NCBI GenBank assembly: GCA_005788585.1
Contig: SYBY01000048.1
Coordinates: forward strand, 1-31,441
DNA from: Actinomycetota bacterium
Lineage (GTDB): Bacteria; Actinomycetota; Thermoleophilia; Solirubrobacterales; Solirubrobacteraceae
Length of the DNA stretch: 31,441 bases
Direction: 5' to 3'
In this document: one piece after another, positions 22,578 through 29,645 of the stretch
Layout of the letters: every line of letters starts with the position of its first letter
Position numbering within the stretch: the stretch's first letter is position 1
Notes under the pieces: generated by a model
What the model saw: only the letters and a program-made list of their open reading frames with translations
Databases searched by the model: none
Told to the model about the DNA's origin: nothing
Position numbers and translations under genes: made by a program

Positions 22578-22583
22578 TAGGCT
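22578..22583 (+). promoter_or_regulatory. -10 hexamer, leaderless GTG start
   Basis: TAGGCT ends 7 bases before GTG 22591. This decides the start of the beta-lactamase-like gene, because the longer frame from 22549 would begin inside the hairpin. Confidence 0.55.
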
Positions 22584-22590
22584 CCGGGGT

Positions 22591-23475
22591 GTGCACGCGA
22601 CCGGGGCCCTCCGCGACGGCAACGCCACGACGACCGGCCCCACCGACGCCCGCTTCGAGATCGCGTCGATCACGAAGGTGTTCACCGGGATCCTGCTCGC
22701 CGACATGGCGCTGCACGGCGAGGTCGCGCTCGACGACCCGCTGACGAAGCACCTCCCGTCCCCCCGCCCCGCGTGGCGCCACCGGCCACCCACGCTGCTG
22801 GAGCTCGCCACCCACCGCAGCGGCCTGGCGAACACCCCGCGCGCCATGCGCCGCCGCGAGCTGCTCACCGCGACCGGGATGTCGACCCGCGACCCCTGGG
22901 CGGGCGTGAGCGCCGCCGACTACCCGCGGCTCGTCGCCGCCGAGTCCCCGCGCACCCGGCCAGGCGGGCGCGTGATCCGCTACTCGAGCATGGGCATGGG
23001 ACTGCTGGGCGACGCCCTCGCCGCCCGCGCCGGGGTGCCGTACGAGACCCTCCTGCGCGACCGGATCCTCGACCCCTTGGGCATGGCCGCGACCAGCATG
23101 TCCCCCGGCGGCCAGGTCCCCGGACACACCCGCGGCGGCCGGCCCGCGCCACCCCTGCGTGACCACATGCCCGCGGCGGGATCACTGCGCTCGACCGTCG
23201 ACGACATGCTGCGCTTCCTGCGCGCCTGCCTCGACCCGCCCACGCCCGCGTTCGCCCTCGCCGCCCAGCCCTACGCGGGCGGGCGGATGAAGGTCGGCCT
23301 CGGCTGGTTCGTCGTCGCCCACCCGCGCAAGCCGCGGATCGTCTGGCATAACGGCGGGACCTGGGGCTTCCGCAGCTTCACCGCGTTCCGGCCCTCGACC
23401 GGGGAGGCGGTCGTCGTGCTCAGCGACACCGCAAAGAGCGTCGACAAGCTGGGGTTCACCCTGCTGGAGTCCTAG
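22591..23475 (+). CDS. Serine beta-lactamase-like hydrolase
   Basis: 294 aa of the class C beta-lactamase/penicillin-binding-protein-like family (PF00144). The nucleophile motif is FEIASITKVF (S26-x-x-K29), the second motif is RYSSMGMGLLG (Y131-S-S133, Asn of YxN replaced by Ser), and the third is WHNGGTWGF (H253-N-G255). The family also has LDDPLTKHLP and LLELATHRSGL, both present. There is no signal peptide, so a cytosolic esterase or peptidase-like role is more likely than antibiotic resistance. GTG 22591 is chosen from the TAGGCT -10 seven bases upstream. The N-acetyltransferase gene follows after 84 bases with its own promoter. Confidence 0.88.
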   Translation: MHATGALRDGNATTTGPTDARFEIASITKVFTGILLADMALHGEVALDDPLTKHLPSPRPAWRHRPPTLLELATHRSGLANTPRAMRRRELLTATGMSTRDPWAGVSAADYPRLVAAESPRTRPGGRVIRYSSMGMGLLGDALAARAGVPYETLLRDRILDPLGMAATSMSPGGQVPGHTRGGRPAPPLRDHMPAAGSLRSTVDDMLRFLRACLDPPTPAFALAAQPYAGGRMKVGLGWFVVAHPRKPRIVWHNGGTWGFRSFTAFRPSTGEAVVVLSDTAKSVDKLGFTLLES

Positions 23476-23521
23476 TCGAACACCGCCTGGCGGGGCGTCC
23501 GCGGGTTCGCAGGACGCGGCC

Positions 23522-23552
23522 TTGACTTCAACCGTGCTTGAAGTCCTACGGT
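23522..23552 (+). promoter_or_regulatory. MerR-type promoter/operator of the N-acetyltransferase gene
   Basis: TTGACT (-35, 23522-23527) and TACGGT (-10, 23547-23552) are 19 bases apart, the over-long spacing used by MerR-family activators. A perfect dyad GACTTCAA-6 nt-TTGAAGTC (23524-23545) starts in the -35 box and fills the spacer, as in CueR and SoxR targets. The -10 ends 7 bases before the ATG at 23560, so the transcript is leaderless. No MerR gene is in the window. Confidence 0.75.
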
Positions 23553-23559
23553 CCCGGCC

Positions 23560-24381
23560 ATGACTCCCTGCGCCACCACGATCGACCTCGCGGCGTACCG
23601 GCGGCGGGTCGGCCTGCACGCGGGTCCCCTCCCGCCCACCGTCGCCACGCTGCGCCGGCTGCACCGCGCGCACGTCGACGCGATCCCGTTCGTCAGCGTC
23701 CAGTCGGCGCTCGGGATCGTCCCCGATCTGGATCTCGAGACCCTCGAGCGGCGTCTCGTCACCGACGGCCGCGGCGGCTACTGCCTGGAGCACGTGACGC
23801 TCTACGCGGCGGTGCTCGACTGCCTGGGCTTCGCGCCCGCCCTCCGGCTGGCGGCCGTCGGTGGGGGTATGGCGACGCACCTCACGGTGCTCGCACAGCC
23901 GAGTGACGATCCGCGGCCGTGGATGAGCGACGTCGGGTTCGGCGTCGGCATCCTCGAGCCCCTGCCGGTGCCGAACGAGGCCGGGCCCGGCGAGCCCGTC
24001 CGGCGCGGCATGTTCGAGCACCGGGTCGACCGGGCCGACGACGCCCTGGTGCTGCGCGAGCTCGGCGCCGACGGCTGGCGGGAGCTGCACGTCAGCGCCG
24101 ACACCGCCGTCACCGTCGAGGAGATCGCGGAGGCCAACCGGCAGGTCGCGACCGCGTCGTGGTCGCCGTTCGCCGGCCGGCTCATCGCGATGCGCACGGA
24201 CGACGAGTCGCGCGAGCGGCTGCGGGGGACGCAGTACGAGATCACCCTCGGCCGCGCCGCTGCCCGCACCACCGAGCTTTCGCCGGCGGAAGCCGTCGAG
24301 GTCCTCCAACGGCGCTTCGGGGTGGCGCTCGACCCGCAGGAGCGGTCAGCGCTCGTGGAGCTGCTCGACGCCGCGGGCTGA
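23560..24381 (+). CDS. nat: Arylamine N-acetyltransferase
   Basis: 273 aa, normal length for bacterial NAT. It transfers acetyl from acetyl-CoA to arylamines or hydrazines through a Cys thioester. The Cys-His-Asp triad is visible: TDGRGGYCLEH (C75), GGMATHLTV (H107) and WMSDVGFG (D124). FVSVQSALG near residue 45 and the C-terminal third (ATASWSPFAGRLIAMRTDDE) also fit. In actinobacteria NATs act on aromatic amines, sterol-catabolism metabolites or ansamycin precursors; none of those pathways is evident here. The promoter is of MerR type, suggesting induction by a drug, oxidant or redox-active compound. The start follows the -10 by 7 bases. Confidence 0.93.
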   Translation: MTPCATTIDLAAYRRRVGLHAGPLPPTVATLRRLHRAHVDAIPFVSVQSALGIVPDLDLETLERRLVTDGRGGYCLEHVTLYAAVLDCLGFAPALRLAAVGGGMATHLTVLAQPSDDPRPWMSDVGFGVGILEPLPVPNEAGPGEPVRRGMFEHRVDRADDALVLRELGADGWRELHVSADTAVTVEEIAEANRQVATASWSPFAGRLIAMRTDDESRERLRGTQYEITLGRAAARTTELSPAEAVEVLQRRFGVALDPQERSALVELLDAAG

Positions 24382-24406
24382 GCCGCACGCCTTCGAGCGT
24401 CGGCTC
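24380..24406. terminator. Hairpin between convergent nat and subtilase genes
   Basis: GAGCCG-C-ACGC, loop CTTCGA, GCGT-CGGCTC form a 10-pair stem with one bulged C, overlapping the nat stop codon. There is no T-tract. It is the only convergent junction in the window with room for a terminator, and it could serve both strands. Confidence 0.55.
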
Positions 24407-24446
24407 CCCGCGCAGAGGCCCCACGGGCGTGACGGCGTGTTCAGGC

Positions 24447-26171
24447 CTACCGCACCGTGAACCGGACCCGACCCGAACGCCGGCCCGCATCGGTCTCCAC
24501 GCTCAGCGTCACGCGGTACTGCCCACGTCCGAGACGCTTGCCGCCGACCTTCGTCGTGACCTTCACCGCGTTCGCGCCCGTGCGGCCCGGCACCGTCCGG
24601 CGCGCGACCGTGACCCACGTGCAGCCCTTGCCCTTGCAGACCCGGCGTTCGTACACCGTCCGGATCGAGGCCGCCGACGGCAGCGTGAGTCGCACCTCGA
24701 AGGCCCGGGTGGCGCAGCCGACGCGGCAGAGGCTGGTGCTGCCCTTCCGGCGCACCGGCAGCGCGGGCGGGGGTGCGGCCTCCTCGTCCTCCTCGGCCTC
24801 GTCCTCTTCGCCGTCGACCTCGTCCGTGGTGTCGTCGACCGGGGTCGGGACGACGGGGAGCGGGGTCGGCGTGGGCGTCGGGGTCGGCGGGGGCGCCGGC
24901 GGGTCCGGGGCGGGCGGGTCCGGGGCGGGAGGATCGGGCGCAGGTGCGGGGACGAGCGCGAGCGCGTTCGCCGCATTGAGCCGCCCGCCGGTCGCGGTCA
25001 GCCCGGCGAGCGAGGCCTTCGCGTCGACCCCCGCCGTGAGATAGCCACGGACCTCGGACCCGCTCAGCGACGGGTTCTTCCCGACGAGGAGCGCCGCCGC
25101 TCCGGCGACGTGCGGCGCCGCCATCGAGGTGCCGCTCATGTAGACGTAGCCGGACGTGCCCGCGTCGGCCGAGACGATGTAGTCGCCGGGCGCGAAGAGG
25201 TGCACGCTGGTGGCACCGTAGTTCGAGAACGACGCCGGGTCGTCCGTCGAGGTCGTCGCGCCGACGCACAGGACGTTGGCGCCGGGCGTGTTGCACGGGA
25301 AGTACGGGTCGACATCGTTGTTCGTCGCGCTGTTCCCGGCTGAGATCACGAACGTCGTGTTCGGATGCTCGGCGACTACCGCCGCGAAGAGGGTGGTGAC
25401 ACTGCCACTGCCCTGCCCGCCGAGGCTCGCGTTGACGACATCGGCGCCGTGGTCGCCGGCATAGTCGAACGCTTCGACGATCCCCGAGACCGCCCCGTTG
25501 CCGTTGTCGGCCAGCGCCTTGAGCGGCATTACCTTGGCGTCGGGCGCCACGCCCGCGATCCCCGTGCCGTTGCCCCGCGTCGCCACGATGGTGCCGGCGA
25601 CGTGCGTGCCGTGGCCGTGGATGTCCTCGGGCACCGCGTCACGCGCGATGAAGTCGTAGCCGGCCACCGTGCGGCCGACCAGGTCCGGGTGTGCGACGTC
25701 GACGCCGGTATCGACGACGGCCACGACCGCACCCGAGCCGGTGCTGGTGGCCCACGCCTCGGGCCCGTCGATGTCGGCATCGGCGGTCCCCGGCGTGAAG
25801 ACGGTCTGCCCGGTGTTCTCCAGGCCCCAGAGGAGGTTCCAGTGGGTGTCGTTCGTCGCGGTCGTCGACAGCACGACATCGGGCGCGGCGGCGACGACGT
25901 CGGGATCGGCCTCCAGCGCGTCGAGGGCGTCCGCGAGGTCCCCGTCCTCGGCGCGCACCACCTCGGCGTTGGCGACGCGGAGCATGCGGACGTGATCGAC
26001 CTCGGCGTCGGCGCGCAGCTCGGTGCGCTCGGCGGCGGTGAGTCCCGGCTCGCGGATGACGACGATGTCGCGGAGGCCGTCGCGCTCGAGCTCTTCGGGG
26101 GTGGTCGCTGCGCCCGCGGGGGCGGGGAGGACCAGCACAGCGGCAAGGATGACGAAGGCGAGGCGGGCCAC
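24447..26171 (-). CDS. Secreted S8 subtilisin-like serine protease
   Basis: 574 aa. Signal peptide 1-21; an inhibitor-I9-like prodomain about 34-100; catalytic domain about 108-410 with D154 (AVVDTGVD), H187 (HGHGTHVAGT), oxyanion N280 (SAGNS) and S349 (MSGTSMAAPH). A linker follows with PDPPA repeats (a near-exact 15-base DNA repeat at about 24901-24930), TP repeats and an acidic stretch (DGEEDEAEEDEEA). The C-terminal domain (about 475-574) is a basic, Cys-containing beta domain seen in other secreted proteins of such bacteria. It degrades protein outside the cell after self-processing. The start is GTG 26171, with no clear ribosome binding site; an inverted repeat CTGTCGG/CCGACAG (26179-26204) lies in its leader. 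Confidence 0.93.
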   Translation of the reverse strand: MARLAFVILAAVLVLPAPAGAATTPEELERDGLRDIVVIREPGLTAAERTELRADAEVDHVRMLRVANAEVVRAEDGDLADALDALEADPDVVAAAPDVVLSTTATNDTHWNLLWGLENTGQTVFTPGTADADIDGPEAWATSTGSGAVVAVVDTGVDVAHPDLVGRTVAGYDFIARDAVPEDIHGHGTHVAGTIVATRGNGTGIAGVAPDAKVMPLKALADNGNGAVSGIVEAFDYAGDHGADVVNASLGGQGSGSVTTLFAAVVAEHPNTTFVISAGNSATNNDVDPYFPCNTPGANVLCVGATTSTDDPASFSNYGATSVHLFAPGDYIVSADAGTSGYVYMSGTSMAAPHVAGAAALLVGKNPSLSGSEVRGYLTAGVDAKASLAGLTATGGRLNAANALALVPAPAPDPPAPDPPAPDPPAPPPTPTPTPTPLPVVPTPVDDTTDEVDGEEDEAEEDEEAAPPPALPVRRKGSTSLCRVGCATRAFEVRLTLPSAASIRTVYERRVCKGKGCTWVTVARRTVPGRTGANAVKVTTKVGGKRLGRGQYRVTLSVETDAGRRSGRVRFTVR

Positions 26172-26280
26172 GGGTGGTCTGTCGGCAGTGCGTCGCCCCG
26201 ACAGGCGGGTTCTTCATCGCAACGGACGGGTTTTCGATCTATTGGCCCGCGCGCGTTCCTCGACCCTCTCGCGACCTGAT

Positions 26281-26309
26281 GCGGGTGTGCCTGACGTCAG
26301 GACGCCCGC
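26281..26309. promoter_or_regulatory. Imperfect dyad upstream of recC
   Basis: The core CCTGACGTCAGG (26290-26301) is a perfect 12-base palindrome, and the flanks GCGGG/CCCGC extend the pairing with one bulge. It lies 24 bases before the recC start in the 162-base gap between divergent genes. No actinobacterial LexA box was seen in that gap. Confidence 0.4.
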
Positions 26310-26333
26310 CCGATCAACGACCATGGCCGTGCC

Positions 26334-29300
26334 GTGCTCCACGTCCATCGCTCTCACCGCGCCGACGCGCTCGCTGACGTCCTCGGCGACGTCTTCGCCG
26401 CCGCCCCCGCGGACCCGTTCACCCCCGAGGTGGTCGCAGTCCCCACGCGTGGCGTCGAGCGCTGGCTGACCCAGACGCTGTCGCTGCGCCTGGGCGCCCG
26501 GCCCGGGCGGTCCGACGGCGTGGTGGCCAACGTGCGGTTCCCTTCGCCGCGGGAGATCGTCGACGACGCGGTCGCCGCGGCGTGCGGGGTCGATCCGGCC
26601 GCCGATCCCTGGCGGGGCGAGCGGGTGGTCTGGCCGCTGCTGGAGGTCGTCGACGACTCGCTCGAGGAGGACTGGCTCGCGCTGCTGGCCCAGCATCTGC
26701 GTGACGTCGCCCCCGAGGATGACGACCCGGCGGCGCGCCGGCCGCGCCTGGCGGCGGTCCGCCACATCGCCGGGCTGTTCGACCGCTATGCGCTGCACCG
26801 GCCGGAGATGGTGCGGGCGTGGGCTTTGGGCTCCGACGTGGATGGCGCGGGCGCCCCGCTGCGGGACGACGCGGTGTGGCAGGCGTGGTTGTGGCGGGCC
26901 TTGCGGGCACGGATCGGGACGGAGAGCGCTGCGGAGCGTCTGCCGGGCGCGCTCGCGGGCGTGCGCGCGGAACCGGCGCTGCTGGACCTGCCGGCGCGGC
27001 TGGCCGCGTTCGGCCTCACCCGGCTGCCGGGCGCGCACCTCGAATTGCTGCGCGCGCTGGCCGAACACCGCGACGTCCACCTCCTCGTCCTGCATCCTTC
27101 CCCCGTGTTGTGGGACCGGGTGGCGGCGGCACCCGCGCCTGCGTCGCGGCTGCGGGCGGAGGACCCAGCGGTCGCGCTCCCGCAGAACCGGCTGCTCGCG
27201 TCGTGGGGACGGGACGTGCGCGAGCTCCAACTGGTCCTCGGCGAGAACGCGCGTCAAGAAACGGGCGCTGAGCGACTCGAACCTGCGGCCGATTCACTCC
27301 TCGGCCGGCTCCAGGCCGGTGTCTTCAACGACCGCCCACCGGTGGACGGCCCGGCCGACGACACCGTCCAGATCCACGCCTGCCACGGCCGCGCCCGCCA
27401 GGTCGAGGTCCTCCGCGACACCATCCTCCACGCCCTGGCGAACGACCACACGCTCGAGCCCCGCGATGTCGTCGTCATGTGCCCGGACATCGAGACCTTC
27501 GCCCCACTCATCCGCGCGACCTTTGGCAGTACCGCCCCCGGCGAAGCCCCGGCCCCCGGCCTGCCACCCGACCTCCATGTCCGCCTCGCCGACCGCAGCC
27601 TGCGCCAGACCAACCCGATCCTCGGCACCATCAGCCGCCTGCTCGAACTGGCCGACGGGCGGATGACCGCGTCCGACCTGCTCGACCTCGCCGACCGCCC
27701 CCCGGTCCGCCGCCGGTTCCAGCTCGACGATGACGACCTCTCCCGCATCGAAGGATGGACCCGCGACGCCGAGATCCGCTGGGGCCTCGACGCCCACAAC
27801 CGCGCGCGCTTCAAGCTCGACAAGGTCGACGCGAACACGTGGGCCGCGGGCGTGAACCGTCTCCTGCTCGGCGTCGCGATGACCGACGACCCAGGCCACC
27901 TCATCGGCGGCGTCCTCCCCGTCGACGACGTCGGCAGTGGCGACATCGAGCTGGCCGGCAAGCTCGCGGAGTTCGTCGACCGGGTCCGCACCATCGTCAC
28001 GACGTTCGAGCACCCGCGCCCCCTCGACGCGTGGGCGGTCGAACTCGAACGCGCCGCCGACCTGCTCTGCGACACCACCGAGCGCGACGCCTGGCAGCGC
28101 GGCGAGCTGGGCCGCATCCTCGCGCGGGCGATCGAGGGCGGCGGCGAGACCCGCCCACTGGCGCTCGCCGAGGTCCGCGGCCTGCTCGCCGACCGCCTCG
28201 CCGGCCGCCCCACCAGCGCCAACTTCCGCACGGGTCATCTGACGTTCTGCACGCTGCACCCGATGCGCTCGGTCCCCCACCGGGTCATCGCCCTGCTGGG
28301 CCTCGACGACGGCGCCTTCCCCCGCGCGGCGCCGCGCGACGGCGACGACCTCGTCCTCGCCCAGCCCTTCATCGGCGACCACGACGGCCGCACCGAGGAC
28401 CGCCAGCTGCTCCTCGACGCGCTCATGGCCGCCGAGGACCGCCTGATCATCACCTACACCGGCAACGACGAGCGGACGAACGCGCCGCTGCCGCCCGCGG
28501 TGCCCGTCGGCGAGCTGCTCGACGTCATCGGCACCGACATCGTGCAGCGCCACCCGCTCCAGCCGTTCGACCCGAAGAACTTCCGCGCCGACGCGCCGCT
28601 CAGCTTCGACGGGATCGCGCTGGAGGGCGCCCGCGCGCTGACCGGCCCGCGGGTCGCGCCCGCACCGTTCCTCCCCGAGCCGCTCCCGCCGCTGCGCACC
28701 GACGTCATCGAGGTCGAGGAGCTCGTCCGCTTCCTCCAGGCCCCCGCGCGGGAGCTGCTCCGCCGCCGGCTGGACGTGCGGTTCTTCGAGGTGGAGGACG
28801 ACCTCGACGACGACCTGCCCGTCGAGCTCGACGGCCTGGAGAAGTGGAAGGTCGGCGACCGGCTCGTCAGCGCGGTGCTCGCCGGCCACCCGATGGACGC
28901 GGCGATTGCGGCCGAGCGGGCGCGCGGCGGGCTGCCCCCGGGCAAGCTCGCCGAGCGGGCGGTCGACGAGGTGCGCGGCACGGCGCAGCGGATCGTCGAC
29001 GCGGCGAACGCGAACCTGTCGGCGCGCACGGAGCGCGGGGCGGTCGACGTGCGGGTGCCGCTCGCCGACGGGCGGATCATCAGCGGCACGATCAACGGCG
29101 TCGCGGGCGACCGGCTGGAACTCGTGACGTACTCGACGGTCGCGGCGAAGCACCGGCTCGCCGCGTGGGTCCGGCTGCTCGCGCTGACCGCCGCGTACCC
29201 GGACCGACCGTTCACCGCCGTGACGCTGGGCCGCGCGGGCCGCGGGAAGGTCCTGCTCGCCAAGCTGCGCCGCCCGGACGACGCGCTGGTGCAGCTCGAA

Positions 29301-29645
29301 CGGCTCGTCGCGCTCATGGACATCGGGCTGCGCGAGCCGGTGCCGCTGGCGTGCAAGACGTCGGAGGCCTACGCGTCGGCGGTCCGCCGCGGGGCGAAGA
29401 ACGTCGCGCAGGTCACCGAGAAGGCGTGGGACGGCACGTGGAACTTCCCCGGCGAGGCGCACGACCTCGAGCACCAACGGGTGTTCGGCGGGGTGCTGTC
29501 GGTCGCGGAGCTGGCCGGCGAACCGGCCCGCCCCGAGGAGTCCGGCGAGGGCTGGGACGAGCGCCCGCCGTCGCGCTTCGGCCGCTGGGCGCTGCGGGTC
29601 TGGCTGCCGCTACTGGACTGCGAGACCCGGGACGAACTCCAGTGA
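26334..29645 (+). CDS. recC: RecBCD subunit RecC
   Basis: 1103 aa, typical actinobacterial RecC length. It forms the Chi-scanning and scaffold subunit of the RecBCD helicase-nuclease in double-strand break repair. Visible family blocks are LHVHRSHRADALADVL at the N-terminus, VAVPTRGVERWLTQTLSLRLG, HACHGRARQVEVLRDTIL near residue 345, and GHLTFCTLHPMRSVPHRVIALLGLDDGAFPR near 640-670, followed by DDLVLAQPFIGDHDGRTEDRQLLLDALMAA. RecC keeps a helicase-like fold but lacks ATPase motifs. The start is GTG 26334, where the conserved LHVHRS begins; no ribosome binding site or leaderless -10 is evident. The stop overlaps the recB start in GTGA. Confidence 0.95.
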   Translation: MLHVHRSHRADALADVLGDVFAAAPADPFTPEVVAVPTRGVERWLTQTLSLRLGARPGRSDGVVANVRFPSPREIVDDAVAAACGVDPAADPWRGERVVWPLLEVVDDSLEEDWLALLAQHLRDVAPEDDDPAARRPRLAAVRHIAGLFDRYALHRPEMVRAWALGSDVDGAGAPLRDDAVWQAWLWRALRARIGTESAAERLPGALAGVRAEPALLDLPARLAAFGLTRLPGAHLELLRALAEHRDVHLLVLHPSPVLWDRVAAAPAPASRLRAEDPAVALPQNRLLASWGRDVRELQLVLGENARQETGAERLEPAADSLLGRLQAGVFNDRPPVDGPADDTVQIHACHGRARQVEVLRDTILHALANDHTLEPRDVVVMCPDIETFAPLIRATFGSTAPGEAPAPGLPPDLHVRLADRSLRQTNPILGTISRLLELADGRMTASDLLDLADRPPVRRRFQLDDDDLSRIEGWTRDAEIRWGLDAHNRARFKLDKVDANTWAAGVNRLLLGVAMTDDPGHLIGGVLPVDDVGSGDIELAGKLAEFVDRVRTIVTTFEHPRPLDAWAVELERAADLLCDTTERDAWQRGELGRILARAIEGGGETRPLALAEVRGLLADRLAGRPTSANFRTGHLTFCTLHPMRSVPHRVIALLGLDDGAFPRAAPRDGDDLVLAQPFIGDHDGRTEDRQLLLDALMAAEDRLIITYTGNDERTNAPLPPAVPVGELLDVIGTDIVQRHPLQPFDPKNFRADAPLSFDGIALEGARALTGPRVAPAPFLPEPLPPLRTDVIEVEELVRFLQAPARELLRRRLDVRFFEVEDDLDDDLPVELDGLEKWKVGDRLVSAVLAGHPMDAAIAAERARGGLPPGKLAERAVDEVRGTAQRIVDAANANLSARTERGAVDVRVPLADGRIISGTINGVAGDRLELVTYSTVAAKHRLAAWVRLLALTAAYPDRPFTAVTLGRAGRGKVLLAKLRRPDDALVQLERLVALMDIGLREPVPLACKTSEAYASAVRRGAKNVAQVTEKAWDGTWNFPGEAHDLEHQRVFGGVLSVAELAGEPARPEESGEGWDERPPSRFGRWALRVWLPLLDCETRDELQ

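Noticed and set aside
26172..26250. Possible riboswitch in the subtilase leader (GGCGACGCA...GCC resembles part of a c-di-GMP aptamer)
   Set aside because: The rest of the aptamer, including the second stem and tetraloop receptor, is missing before the start codon. Only a simple CTGTCGG/CCGACAG repeat is supportable.
27294..29477. 727-aa minus-strand open frame inside recC
   Set aside because: It is antisense to clear RecC blocks, has biased composition and no domain, signal or start signal.
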